Shown here in pieces: positions 12,460-24,300 of a stretch of 64,000 bases of DNA; position 1 is the first letter of the stretch, and each line of letters starts with the position of its first letter. Made by a program: the position numbers and the translations under genes. The stretch covers positions 132,541 to 196,540 of the forward strand of contig SSBO01000014.1 of the NCBI GenBank assembly GCA_005281725.1, read 5' to 3'. The notes under the pieces are model-generated. The model saw only the letters and a list, made by a program, of their open reading frames with translations, ran no database searches and had not been told where the DNA came from. Source of the stretch: Wuchereria bancrofti (Eukaryota; Nematoda; Chromadorea; Rhabditida; Onchocercidae).

Positions 12460-14904
12460 TTACAGATCAGTAGAAATGTTTCGACGAATAGGCATATGTA
12501 CCTCTAGAATGCGAGCAAATGCTTCACGATCCAGCAATTTGTAAGCCATTGTCAAAATTTTTCCCGCCATCTTATCAAAGAAATTATGATTAGACCAAAA
12601 TATATCATGTCCGAATTCTAAACCCATCCCGAAATCCTTCTCGTCATTTGCAAACTAAAATTTGCTAGAATAAGCAGTGAATTCGATTACGACCTAATTC
12701 TTTCTAATTTTGTATTTTTTCTTTTTTTAAAGATCTGGAAACAAAAGGAGGGTTAATGAATGTCATTAATGTGAATACGTATGATTTCTGAAGGATTACC
12801 TGAATGCAGCTCACGATTTCCGTTATTTTTTCCATTTTCTTTTGCTTTATATCTTCATTATCTGTAGTAGCCACTAAATTTATTATGTTTTTCAGTTCTC
12901 CTAAAATAAAATCAAAGGTCCTTCAATTCTTCTGAAACAAAAACTATTTTGTCAAAGAAACCATGGTTAGACCAAACAATCATGTCCAAACTCATCCCAA
13001 AATCTTTTCCAGCATTTGAAAAAAACCCAGGTTTTAAACAAAATTCGAAATTTTATATAACGACTATTTTCCTCGTAATGCAACTTCATAATAATTGAAT
13101 AAGAAACCTGTTTTTTCCTTTAATGGTCTATATCCAATATCATTAACGACCTTAACGTATATTCCCATACCGTGAAATGGAAGACCAACAGTTTCGTTCT
13201 TGCGTGATTTAGCAATTGTTTTCACGTTGGCAGTGAACATTTTATAGCCTTCTAAAGACAAATTTCACTAAACTGTCAAAAAGAAAACTATTTATAATTC
13301 TTCTAAAAACTTCTGTAACATCGGCTCACCAATCCAGTCCTTCGAAAAAAAGTTTCGGTATTCAACTCGCAAAGTTTTCCCGACCAGATGTGCAATCATG
13401 TAGAAAGGATCAACAGCACCAACGATAACGCATTTTGGATAATGCTCGGCATTGTCCACATGAACAATAAGAGGTTTTTTAGTATTAGGTTCATCTCTAA
13501 AAACCAAAATTTCTCTCGCTGGACGAAAATTTTAGAATCCAAGTAAATGACAACAGGCGTGACGAACACATCGCATTTAATTCAAAGCATGATCTACGCT
13601 AAAAACCAGGATCATTACTATTTATTCATTTATTGTTGATAAGTCTACAATTAGGATAATATGGGAATTGGCTGGAACTTCGTCAAAAATATGTTTGAGC
13701 CAAGTTTTAGAGTATTGCATAAGAAATATTCCCAAAAAAAAAAAATAATGTTACTAATTTTTTCAAATTCAATTCACGATTACTTTATTTGAGTAAAGTT
13801 ATGTAGTTATAAACAAAAAATAATAATGTACCTCCAATAGACGTATCGACCATCATCATAGACCGCCAGTGTTTGCATTTCTGGCAAGTCGGTAGCAAAT
13901 CTGTCGTGCAACAAATATTTTTCCGTATCTACATCTTTGAAATGTCCGGCAAGATAATCGAATACTCCACAAAGTCGTAAACACTTTAAATCCCCATAAA
14001 CACCTGGAAAATCCAACAGAATGAAATCCCATACAAATGTTTTCATAGAGCACAGTTTAATCACAACACCTGATTAGTCTCGACCAAATGATTGACGAAA
14101 AACGAGACGTAAGTGGAACAGAAGATCACTGTGACCATTGGCCATCGGTTAAGACAATAAGAAACATAAGACTTGCACTTATATTAACAATATTTATAGT
14201 AAGTCATATATATTTGACATGACAAGTGGAAATGTACTTGCACTTACACTTCCGACTACTTTTCAAATAATCATTTATAGAATTCAGCTATACACTCCTA
14301 GTAATATGATAACTGCAAACCGAAAAAGACACTACTTAATATTGTCACCGGTTATATTAACCATCAAGAACCTACATAAAAGGCGGATTCGAGGAAATTA
14401 TTTAATGAAATGTTAGAAGTATGAGTTTTTCCTTTGTATGAATCTATAATAATGTGTAACATAAAGTCATATCATTAATCACTGCATGATTTAATGTGGC
14501 GAGGAAGTAAGTATTGATAAGGTGAGTCAAGAAAGCAATTAGTGATTTGAGGTGATAATTTTGAATATATTCATATACCCTCCTTTTAAAGATCAGGAAA
14601 ATGCTATCGATGAAAGATACTATCAGTTGATCTGTTGAAACGGCTGTTACAACAAACAAAAAATTGCAGAGATTTCCGTATATAAAAACTTGCCACATGG
14701 ATCGCCATCTTTTCCCGCCAATTTCTGAACATGCTTCCAGAAAGCAAAGAATTCTTCGGGAAACAAGCACAGGTACTTCGTTTCCAGATCTGTTTTTAGG
14801 ACATCAGTCTCGAATGTAACACGCTTCGGTTTGATTTCGTCGGAATGTGTAGAATGCAACGACGAGTTAATCTTAAAAAAAAAAGGCCAACTTACGTATT
14901 TCAT
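12460..14904 (-). CDS. hpf1: Histone PARylation factor 1 (HPF1) homologue
   Basis: Seven exons on the minus strand: 14904-14896, 14871-14697, 14003-13832, 13496-13330, 13251-13108, 12900-12800 and 12654-12460 (963 nt, 320 aa; human HPF1 is about 346). All phases match. Exon 1 encodes only Met-Lys-Tyr before gtaagt. Landmarks along the protein are FPEEFFAFWK, LRLCGVFDYLAG, RDEPNTKKP, FHGMGIYV...DIGYR and FANDEKDFGMGLEFGHD, in the order of human HPF1. The Asp-Glu pair of FANDE corresponds to human Asp283/Glu284, where Glu284 completes the PARP1/2 active site for serine ADP-ribosylation. An Arg also lies before the FHG motif (AKSRKN). The inferred role is a nuclear PARP cofactor in the DNA-damage response. 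The donor of exon 2 is the least certain junction. The gene upstream ends 111 bp before this start, which suggests an operon. Confidence 0.85.
12949..13021 (-). pseudogene. Decayed duplicate of the HPF1 catalytic exon
   Basis: Within HPF1 intron 5 (12901-13107), bases about 12949-13021 align with the first part of the last exon (about 12571-12654). The matches include ggacatgat, ttggtctaa and tttctttga. The frame stays open, with gaps totalling 9 nt, but the residues at the catalytic Asp-Glu position read Ala-Gly and the acceptor AG is gone. I treat it as a non-used tandem exon copy. Confidence 0.65.
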
Positions 14905-15015
14905 TTGAAGTTACAAGCATTTCATTTCAATTATTCATTGTTCCCAGATTTGATTGTCTTTTATTTTTAAACATTCTTTGCAAAAATTTGAAATATGTGT
15001 TTCGTTTGAAATTAC

Positions 15016-15445
15016 TTAAACTTGTAAATTTTTTAAATGTAAACCCAAAATAGCATATACATCAATATTTTCGATTTCGTTCGTTGGCTCAATTGTATCA
15101 TCACACGGTTCCTTACGTTTCTTGTCCATATCCTTGACGTTTTCACACGCTTAAAATTCATTTTTTTTTCTTTTTTTTTCATAAATAGCACTGTACCAAC
15201 TAATAACAAAATATCATACATAAATAGTGAAACATTTCTAAATACGTTTTTTTCCCTTTTCTTTCTAACATTAACATAAATACCAAAAAAGAAACAACGA
15301 AAGAAAGAAGAAAATAACCCAACGCAACAAAAATCAGAACAACAAAACCACTTTCAAATACGAATTCGTTCGTAATTTTATGAATGTCACGCTTGTGAAA
15401 ATCTCCCATCCCAGAGTGAAATCTAATTTCATAAAATATGAACAT
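15016..15445 (-). CDS. Small membrane protein upstream of HPF1
   Basis: Two exons: 15445-15220 and 15149-15016 (360 nt, 119 aa). The junction TTTAT|gtatga to ttttaag|CG is in phase 1. A second Met at 15409 is an alternative start. A long hydrophobic segment (about residues 32-58, containing FVVLIFVALGYFLLSFVVSF) should span the membrane. It is followed by a basic stretch (ERKGKK) and an acidic/basic tail ending HLKNLQV. I do not recognise the family. It lies on the same strand as HPF1, with its stop 111 bp before the HPF1 ATG and an AATAAA in between, a typical nematode operon spacing. The short second exon makes the model moderately uncertain. Confidence 0.45.
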
Positions 15446-17088
15446 TTTCAGAGTAAAATATCGTATGTTAGATATATACGTAAAATAGGTTACGCTTAAG
15501 ATAGATTAACTTATTTCATAAATTTAGCATATTGTAGTTTTTGAATTTCAAATTTTTGAATTGTAGTTTTTGAAAAAAGCAAAATAAATAAAGAATAAGT
15601 TACCTTTATTTTTTTAACTTAGTGATTCGTGAACAAACTTTTTTTTTCCATCATTTCCTTCATTTTCCATTCATGCGCTTATTTTCACTTCTTTCATCTG
15701 CCATTATTAAATGCTAATTGATTGAGAGGAAACAATTTGATTTTAAAATTATTCCATTTGAAATATCAATAATTCGATCATTTTTTTTAAAGCTTTATCA
15801 AATTTAAACAGCAATTACTTCCAATTTTTTATGTTAATCATCAGAACAATGCTCGTCCAAAATTGATAATAACGCGTTAAAACCATAAATTGCCTCTCTA
15901 AACAAAAAAAAAAAAAGAAAAAATTACAATGTATATTCTTTGTTATCATTTCTTTCAAAGTTTTCATTTAAATGGTATAATAGTGTTGCTGCGCGATGAG
16001 AGTTGTCATGTAATATTAACCGGATCCGGTATATCTTGATCAGGTGACTTCCGCCGCTTCCATGAAGATTTCAGGATTTCATTTTTTTTTTTCTAAACTA
16101 TTTGATATTACAAGCTATTTGTTACTGTCTTCATAACGCTAGGAAGTACATTCATGATGATATTTGGAGGAATTTGTGGGTGCAAATAGAGTTGAAGAAG
16201 TTTTGAGATAAAAGTAATAGTGATAAGGATGATTGCAGTGATTGTAATAGTATGATAAATAATAACAGCTAATGACAGTGATAATGGCAATGATAATGCG
16301 AACAACAGATAACAATGACGACAATACTGATGATAATTATACGAGAAATTTCAGAAATAATAAAATTCTCATCTGTAAATTGTTAATTATTTTAAAAAGT
16401 ACACAAATCTGGTTATATTTAGCACTTCTTTAAGCATTATTTCATTACCGATATCAAAAATTAAATTAAAATTTTGATTAGAAGTGGTTAATATTACGAT
16501 ATGAATAAATGAATGAATTATTTTTGTATGCCTCAATCAAACTAATATATTCATATTGATATTTGATGATAATGAGCAAAAATTAAATGATCCGAGATTA
16601 ACCGGATAATCTTAATGGCCGGATGGATTATAAAGAAGCATCATTTGATTGGTATTTGCGATTTATTTGAGAGTGGAACAATTGAAACGAATGAAATGTG
16701 ATGTTGAATTAATTGAAATGATATAGTATGTTAAATGAATGAGAGTGACAATTTTAATGATTTATCAATGGAATGCTTGTTAGGATAGCAACAATTCGAA
16801 TATATGTTATTAATTGTGTATGACCTTCAATTAAATATGTTTGAAATGTTAAATGATGTGAAATTATTGCTTGTTGAATGTTCAAAATTTGATTCATCAA
16901 AGCTACTTGTATTTTTTTATTCTTTTTGAATTGCTATCTTTTATTCTATAACACTGATTGGTGATAACAGGCGGTATCCATTTTATGATAGGAGCATTCT
17001 GTAATAAAGTTAAACCACTAAATGATTATCAACAATCCCAGAAATACTTTTTAAATATCGATTAGCAAGTTAAAATGATAATATGCAT

Positions 17089-17299
17089 CATCTTTGCATT
17101 ATGAGATATCGAAAAAATCATCTTTGCATTATGAGATATCGAAAAAATCATCTTTGCATTATGAGATATCGAAAAAATCATCTTTGCATTATGAGATATC
17201 GAAAAAATCATCTTTGCATTATGAGATATCGAAAAAATCATCTTTGCATTATGAGATATCGAAAAAATCATCTTTGCATTATGAGATATCGAAAAAATC
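17089..17299. repeat. Perfect 30-bp tandem repeat, 7 copies
   Basis: The unit contains catctttgcattatgagata followed by tcgaaaaaat and is repeated seven times with no substitutions. Because 30 is a multiple of three, two plus-strand frames and one minus-strand frame stay open through it, producing artificial repeat peptides. There are no spacers between copies, so it is not a CRISPR array. The lack of divergence implies recent expansion or homogenisation. Confidence 0.95.
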
Positions 17300-17778
17300 T
17301 TATCATCACGAAAGGAATAACCGGAACCATTAGTAAACAATTAGAATGCAAATGAAATAACGAAGTTTTCATGCAGTTAAGCTAATAAAGATGTGAGAAG
17401 GAAGAGATAACATGAGACGAATGAAAGATTAAATGAAGACAGATAAGACAGAAATCAAAAAGGAATACTAAGAAGGAAAAAAAGAAAATGATAGTTTAGA
17501 GGAGATACGAAGAGATTGACAACAAACACGATGATAATAAGGAAGTTTAGAATGGTTAGTTATATGGCATTGTTACAAACGACAAAGAGAGAAGAAGATA
17601 TTGTGAAGTGAAATTTGAACTAAATTTTCATCGAGGAATAATGAGTGGGTAGTAAAGGAGACAGAGGATGAAGAAGAAAAGGCTCAATAAATGGAAGGAA
17701 TTGCAATTGCTATGTATGATGAGAAGGAGGAGGAAATGATGCTCAAGTGAGAAATGGGTATTTCACCTTATCCGGGTA

Positions 17779-18175
17779 AAAGAGGAGGAGGAGGAAGAAG
17801 AAGAAGAGGAAGAGAGGAGGAGGAAGAGGGAGAGGAGTAATATAGTACTACGTGTACGTACCGAAACGTTCCACTGTCTCTGTGTTTAATGTGGTCATTG
17901 GTCACGGCCTAATTCAGAAGATTTTTGCCGTATCGTCGCATCACCCATTTCGTTTCAATTGGCCATTGGATTGATGATATGAAGGTTGAAAGAGATGAGA
18001 ATTGGAAATAGGGTGGAGAAGGGGGAGGGCGAGGAGGAGGAGGGGGGGGGGNGGGGGGGGGTTTAAAGAGGTAAGGGTGAAGGTAGACGACATATGTATC
18101 ATCGCATGATGATGACATTCCAGCACCTGTATTTCATCCTCCTCTTCCTCCTCCTCTTCCTCCTCCTCTTTCACC
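17779..18175. repeat. Purine, poly-G and CCT low-complexity cluster with an N
   Basis: A GGA/GAA-rich tract covers 17779-17837. A GGA-rich tract runs into an unbroken G run at 18041-18061, interrupted by an undetermined base at 18052. A CCT-rich tract covers about 18138-18170. The G run is a likely sequencing or assembly weak point, and G-quadruplex formation is plausible. Confidence 0.8.
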
Positions 18176-19633
18176 ATCAACAACCTTTACCCCCCACTCC
18201 TATTTTGTCCCCCGCCTTTATAGATCCTTCAAAGCACATTCCAACATTTCGAAAACCTTCCCACCTCTTATCTGAATTTACCCTCCATTCTATCCGCACT
18301 GTTCCATTTACTACTTTTATACGTTATCCTTTCATTACTTTGAAAATCTTAATGTAAACAATGATAATGATTGATTATAATAATGATAATGATAATATTG
18401 ATATATTTGATGTATTTTATAGCTTTTCAACATTATTACTCTCTTTTTCAGTTTCCTTATACTCTTTCGTAATTTTCAACAATCAATTGTAGGCATTATT
18501 TATTGGTACTTTATCAAACAAACAATTTGTTAATTCAAAACGTTCATTTGTTTGATTAATCATTTCACTCATTGTTCTTTTTATTTCCCTGAGGATATAT
18601 AAATCCATTTGGTCAAATAATTTTTCTTATCTTTTTCTTCAAAATCTCTTTTTTTTTTTTTTTTTACCATTCTTTAAAAGGCTTTTCAAAATATTCACAA
18701 ATAAAACAATTTCATTCATTCAAAGAAAAACCAGTTCTCCCGTTCAATCTTTCGGGTAAATGTTCCAAATTGTTGAGAAATTAAATACCGATCATTGTTG
18801 TTACTAACAACTTTTTGTTTCTCCTTTTTTTTTTTTTATTTCTTTCCTTTTTTCTTTTTCAATTTAAAAGATATGCATAAATAATAGATAAGCAATTAAC
18901 ATAATCATTCAGATGATAGTTTATCAACAATGGAACTATCATTATTGTTTTACTCAGATAATATGGATTTTGAATATCTTTTAATTATGACTGTTTCCTT
19001 TCAGTAAATATAATTGAAACTAATTAATTACTAAAACATAATTAAAACTAGTTAATTACTAAAATATAATTGAAATTAATTAATTAATAATAATTACTTA
19101 TTATTATGCATTTTGTTTCTTCTTTTTTTTTGCTTGATTTTAGTTAACAAAAGAAAAAAATTGATGCTTTTAATTTAAAGCCAGTAAAACTACGAAGATT
19201 TTTTTTTTTTTTTTTTAGATGAAAATACAATTTTTGCTTATTATATATATATAAATCATTTTTAAAAAATTGATATACATTCATATTCATACATTATTTA
19301 TATGAAACTTTATGCATACATAAATAGGCTTCTTTTTTCCTTTCTTTTATTTTTAAAAAAAAAAAAAGTGACATTTATTTGTGTGGTCATCAAATGTATT
19401 CTCACCGCATATTCTCGTCTTTTTTTTTTTTTGTTTTTTTTTTCCTGTCCCCCTACTCATCCCCCGCTCTTTTCATTTATTTCGTCAAACTATTCCTCAG
19501 CTGCCAATCTAAACTGTTCTCCTTCAAAAGAAAAGAAAATGAAAATTGACAGATTTGTTGATACGTCATTTCTATCATCATTCTTTTACCGAAGTTGTAC
19601 TATAATAGCATTTCATAAAAAAAGTTTGCCGTT

Positions 19634-19664
19634 ATTGCTCAATCATTGAAAATGATTGAGCAAT
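19634..19664. repeat. Perfect 14-bp hairpin with 3-nt loop
   Basis: Bases 19634-19647 (attgctcaatcatt) and 19651-19664 (aatgattgagcaat) are exact reverse complements around a 3-nt loop, gaa. No gene is adjacent. The function is unknown. Confidence 0.85.
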
Positions 19665-19723
19665 TTCATTACTAAAATGCTTACTCTTTAAGATTGATTC
19701 ATTGGTTATTCATTAAAATGAGT

Positions 19724-19753
19724 AAGAGGGAGAGGGAGAGGGAGAGAGGGAGA
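19724..19753. repeat. AGAGGG microsatellite
   Basis: A short purine tract of AGAGGG-type units in gene-poor DNA. Confidence 0.8.
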
Positions 19754-21019
19754 TTAAAAAAAAAGGAAATATTTGAAGTTTTAAAAAAAACTTTAACAAA
19801 AGATTGTAATTTTCTTTTTTTCGTCTCAAACAACATTTATTTTCGTTAAATTTTTTTCAGTTTATTAGATAGTAGTGTAGGAAATTGTATCAGTTAGGTA
19901 TTATATTTTAATTTTCTTTTCATTTTTTTTTTTTGCTTTGTTTTTATTTTTATTTTTTTTTTTTTAATGTTGCCAATAAATAGATATTGTTAAATGAGAT
20001 GATAATTTGCGAGTTTGTAAAATTTTTCAAATGACTGCTAAAATATAATTTAAAGATTTTTTTTTTTTTTTGAGAAAAAAAAAGGAAGAGAAAGAGGAAA
20101 GGAAAATGTATCCATCCTTTTTTTTTTTTTTTTTTTTCTTTTCCTGAAAATATTGATAGGATGATAGTTTTTAACAAAGCAATATTTAACTAATTTCTCA
20201 AGTAAATTTAATTTATTTCTTAGAAGGAACCTGCATTGTGACATTTACACTAGTAATGGTAATGGTAATTGTCTGTATCTTATAACTGATCCAATAACTT
20301 TGAACTATTTTGAAATTAGCAAATGCTATGTCAATCTCCTCCTCTTTTTCTTTCTTCTTCTTCTTCTATCATCTCTTTATCGTTTCTTCCTTTATGCGAT
20401 AACAAAAAAAAAAAAAAAACTGTTTGAGGAAAGAAAAATAAGGGAGAGGAGAGCGTTGTCGAATTTTTATGGGATATGAATGAGCGGGAGGAAAAGGAGA
20501 GAAGATGGAAAAAGAAATTGATTGAAAAATTTTTGATTTTAACTGCTATTTCGACTAACTACAACTAATACTAATATTGGTATTAGTACTAACTCTAATA
20601 TTGATACTGATAGTGATTCTGATAATGATACTGATGCTGATATTGATATCTTGTGATGATGATGAGGAGGAGAAAAATGATTTTAAAATAATTGCAACAT
20701 ATCATATATCATTCAGTTGTACTATCTGCTATATAGTATTAATTGAAAAGAAGTTTTGTGAATTCTAAGAGATAACATAGAATGGATAATGATAACAAAT
20801 AGAGTGAAGGAAGAAAAAAAAAAAGAACAAAAGAGAGATAAAGATATGAGAAGGTAAAAAGAAACTTTTAAAAAAATAGGAAAAAAAAAGAAAACATACC
20901 GACAATGAAGCCTTAAATTATCAAATAAAATATACTAACAAAAAAAAAAAAAAAAAAGAAGGAATTCACGACACGTCAACATTTTGATGTGAAAAATTTC
21001 TAATGTAAAAAGACGAAAA

Positions 21020-21054
<35 letters not shown>

Positions 21055-21281
21055 TACATAAAATATAGATAGACAAATGTGATATTTGTACCATATCGTT
21101 TGTACACTTGGAATTAATCGGGGGAATCTGGTTATTCGCAGGATTGTTATTCATTTTTTTTTTTCTTCGTTTTTCATCTATGTAATTTCTTTTTAATTTT
21201 CCTTTTAAATATTACAAGGTATTTTCTAAATATGAAAGCATATCGAAATCGTACTGAACTTTTCTTTGTTATTGTTAATAC

Positions 21282-21363
21282 ATGTATGCGTGTATGTGTA
21301 TTTGCTTGTATGTATGTATGTATATATATATATATATGTGTATGTATGTGTGTATGTGTGTGT
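21282..21363. repeat. TGTA/TA microsatellite
   Basis: A compound repeat of GTAT, TA and GTGTAT units. The minus-strand peptide of His, Thr and Ile it encodes is an artefact. Confidence 0.9.
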
Positions 21364-24300
21364 TGAATCATTTTAACCTCTCTTTGCATTTTGCTTTGTT
21401 CATTCAGAAGCTTTTATTTGACAATTTTCCTTCTCTGGTCATAATTTATTTCATCGTTTGAAAAGAAGAGAAAGAGAAAGAGACAGAGAGAGAGGAGGGA
21501 AGAGTGAAGAGAAATTTTATTCATCGTAACATCTGTACTTCTTCTTTCCTTTCAACAATAACCGCTATTTTCATTCTTTCTTTTCTGCTTCCTCTTCCTC
21601 TTCTCTTTTTTTCCCTTTTTTTTTTTTCCAAAAAAAGATTTTCAAAAATTTCTCTACAAACTTTCATTGATTTTCAGCAAGTTTCATTATATGTTATGTT
21701 TTTCACTCTTCTTTCCTCTTTTTTTTTCTGCTTTTCTCTTTTTTTTTTTTTATACATGTAAATGTCTTTTATATGTGAAAGAAAATAAAATAATCAGGTA
21801 ATAAAAAATTTAATCTTCAAAAATTTGAAAAGAAAAGGAATTAGAAAAAGTATCAATGTTATGTGATTGATTTGAAGAAGAATTTCATTTCGAATACCTT
21901 AAATATACTTTTTCCAGTTTGTTTTATTATTTGAGTAATGAATGATATTGATAATGGAAAATAATCATTTCACTATTGCAATTTCAACCGCTAGTTGCTT
22001 TTTTTTTTGTTTTTAATAATTGGTCTAAATTTATAACTGTAGGAAAATTATTTTATAACAAACTATTGGATATTTCCTTTCATTTTATAACGAATAAAAA
22101 AAAAAAAAACAGGAAAGATTGTGAGAATTACTAAATACTGATTAATTCTGAGGATATATAAAAATTGAGTGAAATACAAATAATTTATGCCAGAACTTTA
22201 TAAGTTGGACTTTTCCCAAGATAAACCAAAATGAGCTAAAATTTTGGATAGTTTATCTGGATGATATTTATAATGATAATAACTTAAAAATATTGAAGTA
22301 AAATGAGGGATAGAATAGAGGTCATAATAATAAGCCATAGATATCGAGAAATTCAGCACTAAGAAGTAATTTACATTGAGTATTTTCATAATTTTGTGAA
22401 AATTTGTTAGACTTTTAATCCTTGCATTATTAACAGATAACTAGGATGAATTATTTCGAGGAAGTGCTTGCCGTTTTTCATAAGTTTTCTGTTAAATTTC
22501 CGATTTAAAATCGAAATCAATTATCGATTTCTGAAGGCTTGTGTTTGTCCTTCTTCGAATTTCAAACTTTTACAAAGATTTTTTTCGACTTGAGAAAAGA
22601 ACACATGTATCGTTGTCGGAAACAAAAAAAAAAAAAAAAAAAAAACCATCATTATTGCGTATTAAAACATTTAAACTGTTAAAATGGAAGCTTAACTTTT
22701 CTCAAATATATTAACTTGAGAAACGGTTCATTGGTAACATTCATAAAATAAATGCTTGAATGAGAATCATTTAAAAAATGAACGTATAACCAACCCATCT
22801 ATAATTGCATGAATAATCATACAAAAGAATGCAATATTATCTAAATCACGTGTTAAAAAAAAAAAAAAAATTGACATGTGAAAAAAGAAATTAAACAATT
22901 GAGCTAATATTAGTTTAAATTAATTTTGCTATTATTACACTAACATTTTGCAATCCTAAATGCACTTAATCTATATAAACATATAATCAAAATTCAATTT
23001 GTCCTTTTATCTTTTGTATAATGTAAAAAAAGAAAAAAAAAAAAAAAACTATTGTAAATGTTAACTTTTTTTTTCTTTTTCACATATGACTTAACTGTAT
23101 GAATTTTTTTTACACCTAGCTCATCATTAATTTTGCAATTAAATTATTCATGCTAACAAATTTCACGTGAATTAAATTTAATAAATAAATGCACTTCGTC
23201 ATATATTTTGTTATGCTCTTCGTCTATCATTTGTCAAGCATGCATTCCAAACGACATGACATGTTCCGGTGTGTTATCTCTTTAAGTGTTCCATGTATCA
23301 TCATCACTCTACACTATTAATGTCATCATTGGAAATTATGCCATATCATATAGTTGAGTAATCCGGTTTTGATCACAAAATCTCCGGAACTATCACCGAT
23401 TTCACACCACTTCCTACCGTAACATACATACTGTTTGAATGAACTTTACATTATTAATTCTCGGCCTTGAAAAAATTGTCTTTTTCAATTGCAACACCAT
23501 TTTCTAAAGGATGGAAAGGAATGGATAGCTTCCAATTTTTTAAAATGAAAAATTATTTATTTAAAATTAGCTATGTTTTTATCGTTCGAAAAATTAACCA
23601 CCATTACTGATATCAAATCTCCATCTATTTCAGGTTACTAACTGATCATTTTATCTATATTCACGCATATTTGTTTTAAAATTTGACGAGTTAAGAAGAA
23701 TAGAAGAAGGGTGAAGAAGAAAAAAAGTCATATAATTGTCAAATGCTCAATTTAGGTTTTATTCCCGAAGGATGACTACACTGAAATTCTTTTGCTTTAG
23801 GAAAAATCTTTGCCTAAACTTAATTGTTGATCGGTCTACATATTACATAACCGTTGTCAATAACAATATTTTAGTAATGCAATTTATTTCTCCGTATCTT
23901 TTTTTTTTGGCAGAAATTTTCCTAACTGATAACATGTTTGACTTTGAAAAATCTTACAAATTTATCAATTACTGTTGAAAAATTAAAAGAAATACTTAAA
24001 CAATATGAATAATATTCATACATTTATTAATCGCATAATTTTTTGTCAGAATATTACATAACATTCATAATAAAACAAAAATATATATATAAGTCTGATG
24101 ATAATTATAATCCTAAGAGAAACATATATATGTTTAGTTATCAGTTGTTTTTTTATCAGCATCAAAAAATGATATCAGTTTCTTTTTTTTTTCATTTTAT
24201 TCGATACGTTGACAAGTTAGAATTTTTTATCCTTTTCCTAAACACTAAACTGAATCTTTTCCATTCCTTCTTTTTTTTTTTTTAATTCCCTCTTTTCCTT

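Larger units (their letters stand above)
12460..15445 (-). other. Candidate two-gene operon (small membrane protein, then HPF1)
   Basis: Two same-strand genes are separated by 111 bp (15015-14905), within the roughly 100-bp intercistronic spacing usual for nematode operons. The gap contains AATAAA near 14965 and an AG preceded by a T-rich stretch near 14980 that could serve as a trans-splice acceptor. No strong TTTCAG is visible directly before the HPF1 ATG, which weakens the case. Confidence 0.35.

Noticed and set aside
17089..17299. CRISPR-like array
   Set aside because: Units are directly adjacent with no variable spacers, and the genome is eukaryotic.
17062..17355. Open frames on both strands with repeated peptides
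   Set aside because: They are a by-product of a perfect 30-bp repeat, whose length is a multiple of three; no start context, splice partner or domain.
22198..22389. Minus-strand 63-aa frame with a signal-peptide-like start
   Set aside because: Composition is not distinctive and there is no splice or neighbour support; could be a small secreted peptide but cannot be backed up.
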